Of a stretch of DNA of 32,643 nucleotides, positions 1 to 7,984 are shown in pieces. The DNA lies in the NCBI GenBank assembly GCA_903918645.1, contig CAIXFH010000207.1, positions 1 through 32,643 on the forward strand. The letters run 5' to 3'. A program made the translations under genes and the position numbers. The first letter of the stretch is position 1. Every line of letters starts with the position of its first letter. The stretch comes from an uncultured Actinomycetes bacterium (GTDB lineage: Bacteria > Actinomycetota > Actinomycetes > S36-B12 > CAIYMF01). The notes below the pieces were generated by a model. It was not told the origin of the DNA. It worked only from the letters and a program-made list of their open reading frames with translations, and did no database searches.

Positions 1-182
1 GGTACACCTACGAGGGTGACCAGCTCGGACAGGGTAAAGAGAACGCCCGCCAGTTCCTGAAGGACAACCCGGATCTTGCAGACGAGATCGAGCGCAAGAT
101 CAAGGCAAAGCTCGGTATCGGTGTGCCGCTCGAGTTGCCTGCCGACATCGTAATTCCCGACGTCGTGCCGATCGACCTGTAG
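1..182 (+). CDS. recA: RecA recombinase, C-terminal end (5' truncated by window)
   Basis: Reading from base 3, the translation begins [19 protein letters not shown] and ends in PDVVPIDL before a TAG at 180-182. The [12 protein letters not shown] stretch followed by an acidic/basic helix ([12 protein letters not shown]) is the typical end of the RecA core and its C-terminal domain. RecA forms filaments on single-stranded DNA, drives strand exchange and triggers LexA self-cleavage. Only about the last 59 residues are present. recX follows 10 bp downstream, the usual actinobacterial arrangement, and lexA lies about 29 kb further on in the same window. Identification rests on well-conserved residues and on the recX neighbour. 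Confidence 0.95.
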   Translation, partial: YTYEGDQLGQGKENARQFLKDNPDLADEIERKIKAKLGIGVPLELPADIVIPDVVPIDL

Positions 183-192
183 CGCACCTCGT

Positions 193-804
193 ATGTCCCT
201 TCCCCTTCGGGCACCTGCTGGCGATCCCACCCCGGGGTCGCCAGCAGACGATGCACCCGACGCTGATCCCACTGAAATTGCACGCGCGATTTGTCTCCAG
301 CAGTTAACGATGGGCCCACGTACCCGTGGCCAACTCGAGACCGTTCTGCGTCGACGAAACGTCGATTCTGCGGTAGCCGCTGCCGTTATTGGTCGGCTCG
401 AGGAAGTGTTACTCGTCAATGACGCGCAGTTTTCTGAAGACTACGTGCGCACCCGGCATTCGGGCCGTGGTCTGGCCAGGCGTGCAATCGGATACGAGTT
501 GCGGGGCAAGGGGATATCGGAATCGGTTGTCGCCGAGGCACTTGACGGTCTCGATCCGGGTACTGAGTTGGCCACTGCCCAAGCTCTCGTCGCCAAACGG
601 CTGGCGTCTACTCGTCGACTCGATGTGCAGTCGCGCACCCGTCGGCTCGTCGGCATGTTGGCACGCAAGGGTTACCCCGGCGGGATGGCTGCGCAGGTAG
701 TGCGCGATGCACTAGCCGCAGAGCGTCAACTTGATGAACTCGAGGCTGGCTTCCTCGATGGGCTCGATCTCGCGCGTAGTGACGCGGGCCCATCGCGGGA
801 GTAG
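193..804 (+). CDS. recX: Regulatory protein RecX
   Basis: This 203-aa protein fits the RecX family, which binds RecA filaments and restrains recombinase activity. After a Pro/Asp-rich N-terminus (about residues 1-27) comes the helical repeat region: AICLQQLTMGPRTRGQLE, then NDAQFSEDYVRTRHSGRGLARRAIGYELRGKGI, and RRLVGMLARKGYPGGMAAQVVRDAL, the usual RecX order. The ATG lies 10 bp after the recA stop, so the pair is probably co-transcribed and expressed in low ratio by read-through. No strong Shine-Dalgarno is visible before the ATG. The gene ends 20 bp before the convergent MarR gene. Identification is by motif plus context. Confidence 0.93.
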   Translation: MSLPLRAPAGDPTPGSPADDAPDADPTEIARAICLQQLTMGPRTRGQLETVLRRRNVDSAVAAAVIGRLEEVLLVNDAQFSEDYVRTRHSGRGLARRAIGYELRGKGISESVVAEALDGLDPGTELATAQALVAKRLASTRRLDVQSRTRRLVGMLARKGYPGGMAAQVVRDALAAERQLDELEAGFLDGLDLARSDAGPSRE

Positions 805-824
805 TTCGACTGTTCTCCCCGCGT

Positions 825-1529
825 TTACTTGCGTGTGGGTACCTTGGGTTTCGTGTCACTGGGCTTGCTATGACTGGGCTTGCTATGACTGGGCTTGCTA
901 TCACTGGGCGTGCTATTGCTGGGCCCGAATTCACCCAGGCTCGCCAGTGAAGTGTCGGGGGTCTGACCGCGTTCGAGACTGAATTCCCTGAGCGCGAGAT
1001 CAGGCACCAGATCGAGTCGATCATGCACGGTGTCGGCTAGCCGGCTCATCAGTCGGGTGAGTTCTTCAACATCCCCCTTGGGCCATTCAGCGAGCAGTAC
1101 GCGCGTGAAGGCGCGCGATATTGCCGTTGCATCCTGCACAACCGCATTGCCGAGGTCGGTCAGTTCGATGGTGGTGCGACGTCGGTCGGCCGGATCTACG
1201 CCGCGATGCACCAGGCCATCGTCCTCGACCTCGCCGAGAAGCCGACTCACCGTTGAGTGTTCCAAATCGAGTGCAGCCGCGACCTGTTTCACACTGACTG
1301 AGTCATGTAGATGGGCCAGTTCCGCCACGGCGTCACAGGCGAAGATCTTGGCCATGTCGAGTTGGCGGCCTAGGGCGGGCACTGGAGCCTGCGCCGCAGG
1401 TGGCCTAATCATCGACTTCCGGAGCCGCTTGAACACCTTGTCGAGCGTGTCAACCAGGTCATCGGGCAGTTGCCCACCTGGTCGATCGGCCGGGCCGGTG
1501 GTGGCCGTTATCAGGGGCTTTTGTGCCAC
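825..1529 (-). CDS. MarR-family transcriptional regulator with repeat tail
   Basis: The GTG at 1529-1527 is chosen because GGGAGG sits 5 nt upstream on the minus strand. It gives 234 aa; a longer reading up to 1784 would run through the divergent promoter. The middle of the protein is a winged helix: LAHLHDSVSVKQVAAALDLEHSTVSRLLGEVEDDGLVHRG is the recognition region, and DPADRRRTTIELTDLG is the MarR wing with its usual DxRR motif. MarR proteins are dimeric repressors that leave DNA on binding small ligands. The C-terminus (about residues 202-234) is a low-complexity SxSKPSHSKP tail encoded by a 15-bp tandem array. The gene is divergent from an MMPL exporter, and a 19-bp palindrome lies between them, so it probably controls that exporter and possibly itself. 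Confidence 0.88.
   Translation of the reverse strand: MAQKPLITATTGPADRPGGQLPDDLVDTLDKVFKRLRKSMIRPPAAQAPVPALGRQLDMAKIFACDAVAELAHLHDSVSVKQVAAALDLEHSTVSRLLGEVEDDGLVHRGVDPADRRRTTIELTDLGNAVVQDATAISRAFTRVLLAEWPKGDVEELTRLMSRLADTVHDRLDLVPDLALREFSLERGQTPDTSLASLGEFGPSNSTPSDSKPSHSKPSHSKPSDTKPKVPTRK
858..917. repeat. 15-bp in-frame tandem array in the MarR gene 3' end
   Basis: Four adjacent copies of ACTGGGCTTGCTATG run from 858 to 917. The first two are identical, the third differs at its last base, the fourth at two positions, and a decayed fifth follows. Read on the minus strand they encode a five-residue SxSKP repeat at the C-terminus of the MarR protein. The unit is a multiple of three, so copy number can vary without a frameshift. 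Confidence 0.9.
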
Positions 1530-1575
1530 GGCGCCTCCCGGTATGTGATGTCGTGGGCGAGAGCAGGATGGGAAA

Positions 1576-1634
1576 TTGCGTGTGCTAGGCACATAATCTA
1601 CACTACGAGAGAAGTATCTGTGTGACACACAGAT
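1576..1634 (+). promoter_or_regulatory. Exporter promoter with 19-bp palindromic operator
   Basis: A TTGCGT (1576-1581) and TACACT (1599-1604) pair with 17-bp spacing forms a good sigma-70-type promoter pointing at the MMPL gene. At 1616-1634, over the expected start of transcription, lies ATCTGTGTGACACACAGAT, a perfect inverted repeat with 9-bp arms and one central base. A smaller inverted repeat, TGTGC-TAG-GCACA (1581-1593), falls inside the spacer. The size and symmetry fit a MarR dimer site, and the adjacent minus-strand gene is a MarR protein. Binding itself is inferred. Confidence 0.7.
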
Positions 1635-1711
1635 CGTGCGGGTGATTTCACCGTACCCGGGTGCACAACAGCATCCTGGGGGGATTTCGACAATCGAGAG
1701 AAGTGACTTTG

Positions 1712-4249
1712 ATGGGTAGTCTGTCCCGTTGGGCCGTGCGTCGACCTTGGTGGGCCGTTGGTGCCTGGTTCCTTTTGGTTGCAACAGTTTTCACGCTGGG
1801 CGGTCGCTTTGGCGGCAGCCTCAATGACTCCTTCTCCCTGCCCGATACTGAGTCACTTCACGCGGCTGAATTGCTGGCCAAAATGCCATCCGGACAAGCA
1901 TCTGAGGCAACGTCGTCAACGGCAAACATTTTGTGGTCACCTGCGCAAGGTTCGGCCGTGGAAGGACCTGCCGCGGTAACCATGACCGCGCTGCTGACCG
2001 AGATCTCGACTCTTCCGGGCGTGGCCTGCGTCACTAACCCGTTCAGCAAGACGGGCGAGAACTTGGGCGCCAAGTGCGCGAAGCCCTCTGCCGGCCCTGC
2101 CCTGCCCACGGACCTTCCCGCCGACCAGCTCGCGGCGATCAAGACCGCGCTGGCGGCAAGCCAAAAGGTGATGTCACCGGTGAGCGCCGACGGCCGAGTG
2201 GCCAAGTCATTGGTCACGTTTACCGGTAGCGGTGATGGATCCGACGTTCCTACCTCGACCGCCACTGCCATGATCAAGTCGATCAAAGCGGCGAACGGCA
2301 AGGATGGGCTCCAGGTCGGAGCCAACGGACAGGTACTTAGTTTTGCCGGGCAGGAACCGCCGAGCAGCGAGGGCATTGGCCTGGTCGTTGCGCTCATCAT
2401 CTTGCTCCTCGCGTTTGGCTCGGTACTCGCCGCGGGTTTGCCGCTCGTCACGGCCGGCTTCGGTGTGGCGCTTGGCGGCACTTTGCTGCTTTTCGTTGCG
2501 CGCTTCCTCGACGTCGCCACCTTCGCGCCAACCTTGGCTTCGATGATTGGTCTCGGAGTCGGGATCGACTACTCGCTGTTTGTCATCAACCGTTTCCGGC
2601 AAGCGGTGCATGCGGGCCATGATGCAAAATCCGCGGCGCTCGAGGCCGTCAACACATCTGGCCGTGCTGTTGTGTTTGCCGCATCGACCGTGGTTATCGC
2701 GCTGCTTGGCCTGTTCGTAATGCGAATCAGTTTCTTCAACGGTCTCGCGCTGGCTGCTGCCGGCACGGTGATCATGGTCATGCTCGCTGCGGTGTGGCTC
2801 CTACCGGCCCTGTTGTCGCTGCTTGGTGATCGCGCTGTGTCGCCAGTGTCGCGATTCGCCGCGAATGCGGTTCAGAGCGGGCGCTACGGATTGCCCGTTC
2901 AGGTCGGCGCGATCCTCATCGGGGCAGCGCTTCTTGGAGCGAGCGCCCTTCCCGCCCTTGCTCCGGCAGCCAAAGGGCTGGCTGGGCTGCTCGGCGTAGT
3001 AGCTCTAGTCGTCGGCATCGGCCCCTGGTTCTACCGGCTGACCCGTCAGTCGCGTGCTCATGGCGAACACGCCCCTGAAGGTGGCGGCTGGGCGCACTAT
3101 GCGAGCGTGCTGCAGAGGCGACCGATCATTCCCGCAGTGATCTCGCTAGGCCTTGTTCTACTCTTTGCAGTACCGGCTTTGTCGCTGCGTCTTGGTTTCC
3201 CCGACGATTCAGGCACGCCCCCGGGCAGCATCAGCAGGATCGCTTATGACCTCACCTCCAAGGGTTTTGGCCCTGGAGCCAATGGTCCGTTCTTCGTCGC
3301 CGTGCAGTTGCCGGCCAAGGGTGATGTGAAGGATCTAGGTGCACTGATCCAAACTCTGTCTGCCACCGAGGGCGTTGCCTCGACCATCCCGAACGCTGAG
3401 ATGTTGCCCCTGCTCGGGGCCTCGCTCAAGGATCAGACCATCACCGCAATTCAGGTGCAGCCCAAGACCGGTCCGCAGGACTTGGCCACCAGTCAACTCC
3501 TTGAACGGCTGCGCACCGAAACTTTGCCTCCGGTGAAGGCGTCTACCGGATTGCTGGCGTACGTCGGTGGCACCACCGCGATCACCGAGGACTTCAGTTC
3601 GGTGATGCGCGATGCCATGCCGATCTTCTTATCGGTAGTGGTGGGACTCGGCTTCTTGATGTTGCTGATCTTGTTCCGGTCGCCGGTGGTCTCACTCACC
3701 GCAGTTGTCACTAGCCTGCTTTCGTTCACCGCCTCCACCGGAATCACCGTCGCGGTCTTCCAATGGGGCTGGCTCAACGGACTACTGGGCGTCACCGGTA
3801 CCGGCCCGATCTTCCCGTTCCTACCGGTCATGGTCTTTGCGATCCTCTTTGGACTTTCGATGGACTATCACGTGTTCCTGGTAAGCCGGATGCAGGAGGA
3901 ATGGGCCCGCACCGAGGCCAACGCGGTGGCAGTTCGTCGCGGGTTGGCCGGCTCGGGCCGAGTTGTGCTGATGGCCGGGTTGATCATGTCCAGCGTCTTC
4001 GCCGCCTTCATCCCCACGCCAAACAACACGATCAAACTCTTCGGTGTTGCGTTGGCTTCCGCGGTGCTGATCGATGCGTTCTTGATTCGGTTGATCTTCG
4101 TACCGTCCTTCATGTCGATCCTGGGTAAGGCCAACTGGTGGCTACCGGGCTGGCTCGACAAGGTCTTGCCGCACTTCGAGCTTGAGGCTGGCTCCGACGA
4201 GATCGCTGATGACCCCGATCTTGCTGATCAGGGTGCACTAGTCAGGTAG
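1712..4249 (+). CDS. MMPL/RND-superfamily membrane transporter
   Basis: This is an 845-aa MMPL-type exporter of the inner membrane, driven by proton flow; known members export lipids or drugs. The ATG at 1712 is chosen over a GTG at 1661 because SLSRWAVRRPWWAVGAWFLLV, the usual cytosolic start and first membrane helix, follows at once. The protein has two halves, each with an extracytoplasmic loop (about 35-220 and 490-630) and a helical bundle. The paired Asp-Tyr proton-relay motifs are intact: GIDYSLFVINRFR (D286-Y287) and SMDYHVFLVSRMQEE (D718-Y719). Two extra hydrophobic segments lie at about 396-440, between the sixth and seventh usual helices. The divergent MarR gene suggests induction by a ligand, perhaps the substrate. 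The substrate is unknown. Confidence 0.93.
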   Translation: MGSLSRWAVRRPWWAVGAWFLLVATVFTLGGRFGGSLNDSFSLPDTESLHAAELLAKMPSGQASEATSSTANILWSPAQGSAVEGPAAVTMTALLTEISTLPGVACVTNPFSKTGENLGAKCAKPSAGPALPTDLPADQLAAIKTALAASQKVMSPVSADGRVAKSLVTFTGSGDGSDVPTSTATAMIKSIKAANGKDGLQVGANGQVLSFAGQEPPSSEGIGLVVALIILLLAFGSVLAAGLPLVTAGFGVALGGTLLLFVARFLDVATFAPTLASMIGLGVGIDYSLFVINRFRQAVHAGHDAKSAALEAVNTSGRAVVFAASTVVIALLGLFVMRISFFNGLALAAAGTVIMVMLAAVWLLPALLSLLGDRAVSPVSRFAANAVQSGRYGLPVQVGAILIGAALLGASALPALAPAAKGLAGLLGVVALVVGIGPWFYRLTRQSRAHGEHAPEGGGWAHYASVLQRRPIIPAVISLGLVLLFAVPALSLRLGFPDDSGTPPGSISRIAYDLTSKGFGPGANGPFFVAVQLPAKGDVKDLGALIQTLSATEGVASTIPNAEMLPLLGASLKDQTITAIQVQPKTGPQDLATSQLLERLRTETLPPVKASTGLLAYVGGTTAITEDFSSVMRDAMPIFLSVVVGLGFLMLLILFRSPVVSLTAVVTSLLSFTASTGITVAVFQWGWLNGLLGVTGTGPIFPFLPVMVFAILFGLSMDYHVFLVSRMQEEWARTEANAVAVRRGLAGSGRVVLMAGLIMSSVFAAFIPTPNNTIKLFGVALASAVLIDAFLIRLIFVPSFMSILGKANWWLPGWLDKVLPHFELEAGSDEIADDPDLADQGALVR

Positions 4250-4420
4250 GGCAGTGCGCGGGCTAGATCGGTGAGGGCAAATCGGAAGTGATCGCACGTG
4301 CCGTCAACGTATGCGCTTGGCTTGATGTGTCTGCGGTGGGCTTAATCTGTGTTCAGGCGCAATCCGCGAGGCCAACACGCTATGTTGCGGTAGCGGGCTC
4401 GATCTAGCCAATTTCGGCCC

Positions 4421-4472
4421 AGCACAGCACGTCAGCACAGCACGTCAGCACAGCACGTCCCGACAGCTCGTC
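4421..4472. repeat. 13-bp intergenic tandem array
   Basis: Three perfect copies of AGCACAGCACGTC (4421-4459) are followed by a decayed copy, CCGACAGCTCGTC (4460-4472). The unit is not a multiple of three and no gene covers it. Confidence 0.9.
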
Positions 4473-4561
4473 CCGACACCAACATTGACAGCACGACCCG
4501 AGAACACCACGTAGATCTGTTCGGCTTCATCTGCTGAAGCTGTTGAGAATTCCCCCCGTTT

Positions 4562-4575
4562 ACTACTTCGGTAGT
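4562..4575 (+). promoter_or_regulatory. UUCG tetraloop hairpin in the rny leader
   Basis: ACTAC-TTCG-GTAGT forms a 5-bp stem closed by C(UUCG)G, an unusually stable RNA loop. It lies about 50 nt before the rny start and would be in its 5' untranslated region if transcription begins upstream. A role is inferred only; it could shield the leader or mark a processing site. Confidence 0.5.
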
Positions 4576-4626
4576 TGCGCGGCCTGCACGGTGTTTCCTT
4601 GTGCGTGCTCAAGCAAGGAGGCCGCT

Positions 4627-6321
4627 ATGGACCCCGTGACCGCGGTAACGATAGTTATTGGTCTTGTCGTATCAGCGGTTCTTGGCACCGGTCTCGTCCG
4701 TTCGCGAGCCCAGCTCTCGCATGCCGAGCGTGATCGCGAACTTGAGGTTGCCGCTGGGATCGACTCTGAACTCACTCGCCGTCAACATGAGTTGGAAGCC
4801 AGGGTTGACCTGCTCCGGACGAATGCCCAAGGTGAGGCCGACCGCACTATGGCGCTGGCTGCTCAGGCACTAGCAGCTGCTGACCAGTCACGCGAGCAGT
4901 CGGCCCAGGACAGTCGTCGTTCCGAGGACCGCCGAGCCCAGGTCGAGATCGAAGTCGCCTCAATGCGCACTGAGGTCGAGCGCATGCGTGCTGAGGTCGA
5001 GCGCATGCGTGACGAGGCTCGACGTCGTGAGGACCGTATTGCCGAGCGCGAGTCCCTACTCGCTACGGAAGCCGCTGCCCTTGGCGCTCGAGCCACTGAG
5101 GTGGAGACCCGCGTGGCAGATCTTGCGGCGCGGGGTGCGGCACTCACCGTTCGAGAGGCATCCTTTGATGCCGATCACGCCCATGCCCTTGAACGTATCG
5201 CCGCACTTACCGCTGAGCAGGCCAAGGCCGAACTCGTCGCCAGCATCGAGGCAACCGCAAAGCGCGAAGCTGCTCTCACCGTTCGCGAGATTGAGCGCGA
5301 GGCCAAGGATGAGGGCGAACATCGAGCGCGTCGCATCGTCACCCTGGCCGCGCAACGCATTGCGAGCGAACAAACGGCCGAGTCGACTGTCACCGTCTTA
5401 CATCTGCCCGACGATTCGATGAAGGGCCGGATCATCGGTCGTGAGGGTCGCAACATCCGTACCTTCGAGGCTGTCACCGGGGTCAACCTGCTCATCGATG
5501 ACACTCCCGAAGCGGTGCTGCTCTCCAGTTTTGACCCGATCAGGCGCGAGGTGGCTCGGCTTACACTCGAGGCCTTGGTCGCCGACGGTCGGATTCAGCC
5601 CTCACGAATCGAGGAAGAGTACGAGCGCAGCCGGTTGCGAGTAGACGAGCAGTGCGTGCGTGCTGGCGAAGATGCCCTCATGGAGGTGGGTCTGGGCGAT
5701 ATGCACCCCGACCTCATCGCATTGCTGGGTCGGCTGCGTTACCGAACCTCCTATGGGCAGAACGTATTGGGCCACTTGAAGGAATGCGCACACCTCGCCG
5801 GGATCATGGCTGCCGAGCTTCGGCTGCCGATCGAGCACGCGAAGCGCTGCGCGTTGTTGCACGACATCGGCAAAGCGCTGACTCACGAGGTGCAGGGCTC
5901 GCATGCCTTGATTGGCGCTGAGGTAGCTCGTCGCTTTGGCGAAGACGAGGACGTGGTGCACGCGATCGAGGCGCATCACAACGAGGTCGAGGTCCGCACG
6001 CTGGAAGCAGTGCTCACCCAGACTGCCGATTCGATGAGCGGCGGGCGCCCCGGGGCACGGCGTGAATCCCTTGAACACTATGTCGAGAGACTGGAAAAGC
6101 TTGAGGCGATCGCGTCCTCACACGACGGGGTCGAGAAGGTTTTCGCGATGCAGGCCGGACGTGAGATCCGAGTTGTTGTCGTGCCCGACGTTGTTGATGA
6201 CCTTGCCGCGCAGGTAATGGCGCGCGATATCGCGGCCGAGATCGAGAAGGAACTCACCTACCCTGGTCAGATTCGAGTGACCGTTGTCCGCGAATCACGA
6301 GCCACCGGGCTGGCTCGATAG
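4627..6321 (+). CDS. rny: Ribonuclease Y
   Basis: This 564-aa protein is RNase Y, a membrane-anchored endoribonuclease that starts mRNA decay. AAGGAGG (4615-4621) lies 5 nt before the ATG at 4627, which fixes the start. The domains are in canonical order: an N-terminal membrane helix (residues 4-24), a long charged coiled coil (about 30-245), a KH RNA-binding domain with GRIIGREGRNIR (267-278), and an HD metal-dependent nuclease domain with LLHDIGK (His412-Asp413), followed by EAHHNEVE and a conserved C-terminal region. The coiled coil contains a duplicated MRxEVERMR unit. RNase Y sits between recX and miaB in many actinobacteria; here an MMPL/MarR pair and an envelope cluster are inserted on its two sides. 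Confidence 0.96.
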   Translation: MDPVTAVTIVIGLVVSAVLGTGLVRSRAQLSHAERDRELEVAAGIDSELTRRQHELEARVDLLRTNAQGEADRTMALAAQALAAADQSREQSAQDSRRSEDRRAQVEIEVASMRTEVERMRAEVERMRDEARRREDRIAERESLLATEAAALGARATEVETRVADLAARGAALTVREASFDADHAHALERIAALTAEQAKAELVASIEATAKREAALTVREIEREAKDEGEHRARRIVTLAAQRIASEQTAESTVTVLHLPDDSMKGRIIGREGRNIRTFEAVTGVNLLIDDTPEAVLLSSFDPIRREVARLTLEALVADGRIQPSRIEEEYERSRLRVDEQCVRAGEDALMEVGLGDMHPDLIALLGRLRYRTSYGQNVLGHLKECAHLAGIMAAELRLPIEHAKRCALLHDIGKALTHEVQGSHALIGAEVARRFGEDEDVVHAIEAHHNEVEVRTLEAVLTQTADSMSGGRPGARRESLEHYVERLEKLEAIASSHDGVEKVFAMQAGREIRVVVVPDVVDDLAAQVMARDIAAEIEKELTYPGQIRVTVVRESRATGLAR

Positions 6322-6489
6322 CTGGCTTGGTCGAGCACCTGGCAAGGAGCCGAACCGAAGCGGCATTGGCATCGCGGGCTCTATGCGCGCTGGGCTAGCC
6401 GCAACTCCCGGCAGAGCCGAGCGCCCGGTGGGACTTGGCCAGGGCAGTGCGGACGAACGAATCTAGATCAGCAAGCGTCCCGGGTGGGC

Positions 6490-7734
6490 CTAGCGGCCTG
6501 GCCGGAGCACGACGAAGAAGTCGCGGCTGGTGTTCTCGAGGTAGCGGTTCGCCGGCCGTTCGAACTCGCCCAGCTTGTGCGCAGTCACGCTCGCGCCAGT
6601 GCCGCTGGCTTGGTAAGACATGAACGACACCCACGCGCGGTTGATATCGAGCTGCATTGCATTGACGGCACCTGCCCGTTGCAAGATGTCGGCCAGATCT
6701 GCCACCGACATGGCATCGCCCATCACGTAGACAATGTCGCCCTCTTTGGTTACGCCCAACCCCGAGCGCCAGACGGAGTAGGCCCCGCCAAGGGTTGCGC
6801 CCCAATTACTTTCGACGTTTGAGTCCAGATTGGGCGCGAGCTTGCCCGCAGAGATGAGCGGCTTGAGGTTCTGTCGAACGTAGGCAACGTCTTTGGTCAT
6901 CTTCAAGTCAGCACCCCAGGCGCCGACATCAAGGTGACCGTCCTTATAGATCACGGCTGTCGCTGCGCCAGCCGCCAAAGTTCCGACGAGGTGTCCGTGG
7001 TCGTAGTAGGCGCCGCCCGCATCCTTGATCTTGAATCCGCTGTTGAAGGTGGCCATGAGTTGTGGGTACGACGAGGGAGCGACCCGAAAGGGCTGGGTCC
7101 AGCTCGATGAGGGGCCGGGGTCTTGGAATCCCGGGTGCAGTTCGAACCGCAGGGTGTGGCTGAGCCAGGCGACGCCGGTGAGGAATGAGGTGTGTACTGA
7201 ATCGGGTCGTACGAACGTGGTCTGGAGCAGTGGACCTTGGGCGGTGTCACCGGCGGCTACGAAGACGCCTTCGCCAGCAAGCGCTGGCGCCACCGGGGGT
7301 GTCATCGGCTCGTGGATCACGACGGTAGGACCTGTGGAGTTGCTGCTCGGGCTAGCGCTTGGCGAGCCAGAGCCCGATGATCCCGAGGGCGTTGCTTGCG
7401 GCGAGTCGGCGGGATTCGGAGTTGGGGTCTGGCTTGCCGCGGCGGCGAGCAGAGCCATGTCGGGTGCTCCACCTACGGCTGGGGGGCTGAGTTTGTACTG
7501 GATGCTCTCAAGGCCGGTGACGATGGGCCCAAGGTGGTGATCGCGACCCCACTCAGCGAGCTTCACCGCCGCGCCGTCGTCTCCGGGCGTACTCAGAGCA
7601 TCGTGGACGCACCACGCAGCGAACAGGGCGCCCGAGCACAGCACGATGATTGTCGCGGTGAGCCACTTGCCCGGTCGGCGTCGCCTACGCGGAGGATCCT
7701 GCACTGGGTGCATGATTTCCTGAGTGTGACTCAC
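6490..7734 (-). CDS. Membrane-anchored phosphodiester-glycosidase-like protein
   Basis: The GTG at 7734 is chosen because AAGGAG lies 5 nt upstream; an ATG at 7875 would add 47 unlikely residues. The 414-aa product has an Arg-rich cytosolic end (RRRRRPGKW), one membrane helix (about 25-43), a Ser/Pro/Gly-rich linker (about 98-135) and an extracellular domain (about 150-414). That domain resembles the NAGPA/phosphodiester glycosidase family (PF09992): MATFNSGFKIKDAGGAYYDHG at 227-247, then VIYKDGHLDVGAWG, and AMQLDINRAWVSF at 359-371. The family removes sugars linked through phosphodiesters. The usual LDGGGS motif reads LDINRAW here, so the substrate may differ. A paralogue lies at 8963-10030, and this gene is divergent from that operon. 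Confidence 0.82.
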   Translation of the reverse strand: MSHTQEIMHPVQDPPRRRRRPGKWLTATIIVLCSGALFAAWCVHDALSTPGDDGAAVKLAEWGRDHHLGPIVTGLESIQYKLSPPAVGGAPDMALLAAAASQTPTPNPADSPQATPSGSSGSGSPSASPSSNSTGPTVVIHEPMTPPVAPALAGEGVFVAAGDTAQGPLLQTTFVRPDSVHTSFLTGVAWLSHTLRFELHPGFQDPGPSSSWTQPFRVAPSSYPQLMATFNSGFKIKDAGGAYYDHGHLVGTLAAGAATAVIYKDGHLDVGAWGADLKMTKDVAYVRQNLKPLISAGKLAPNLDSNVESNWGATLGGAYSVWRSGLGVTKEGDIVYVMGDAMSVADLADILQRAGAVNAMQLDINRAWVSFMSYQASGTGASVTAHKLGEFERPANRYLENTSRDFFVVLRPGR

Positions 7735-7927
7735 GTGCGCTCCTTGTCGTATCCGTGCATTCAGGTCAACCGTGACCATAGTCAGCGTGGCTATCCGGGC
7801 TGAATCGTGGCAGTTCGCGGATGCATGGGAGGTTGCCGAGTTCTGAAGACCTGTCAGACTCAGGGTGCAGGGCAATCAGACTGTATGAGGGCCACGCCGT
7901 CCAATCGTGGAAGCCTCGGCGCAGCCA

Positions 7928-7956
7928 TTCACACCGAATTCTCAGGTTGCCATGAT
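7928..7956 (+). promoter_or_regulatory. Possible promoter of the ubiA-dprE1-dprE2 operon
   Basis: TTCACA (7928-7933) and CATGAT (7951-7956) are spaced by 17 bp and point at the gene starting at 7985. An inverted repeat TGCCA-N8-TGGCA (7948-7965) overlaps the -10 and could be an operator. No other good pair was seen in the 250-bp divergent region. Confidence 0.35.
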
Positions 7957-7984
7957 CTAGTGGCATGGTGGAACGGGGTTTGAG

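Larger units (their letters stand above)
4250..4626. other. Non-coding gap before rny
   Basis: No convincing gene is visible in these 377 bp. The gap holds a 13-bp tandem array (4421-4472), a perfect TTGACA hexamer at 4485-4490 without a convincing -10 at normal spacing, an inverted repeat GCTTCA-tctgc-TGAAGC (4524-4540), and a UUCG-capped hairpin at 4562-4575. The last part must contain the rny leader. Confidence 0.7.

Noticed and set aside
1530-1784. N-terminal extension of the MarR gene to 1784
   Set aside because: It would run across the divergent promoter and palindrome into the exporter gene; GTG at 1529 has a strong Shine-Dalgarno.
6395-6805. 136-codon minus-strand frame at the end of the glycosidase gene
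   Set aside because: It is an out-of-frame shadow of the real coding sequence, which has clear domain motifs.
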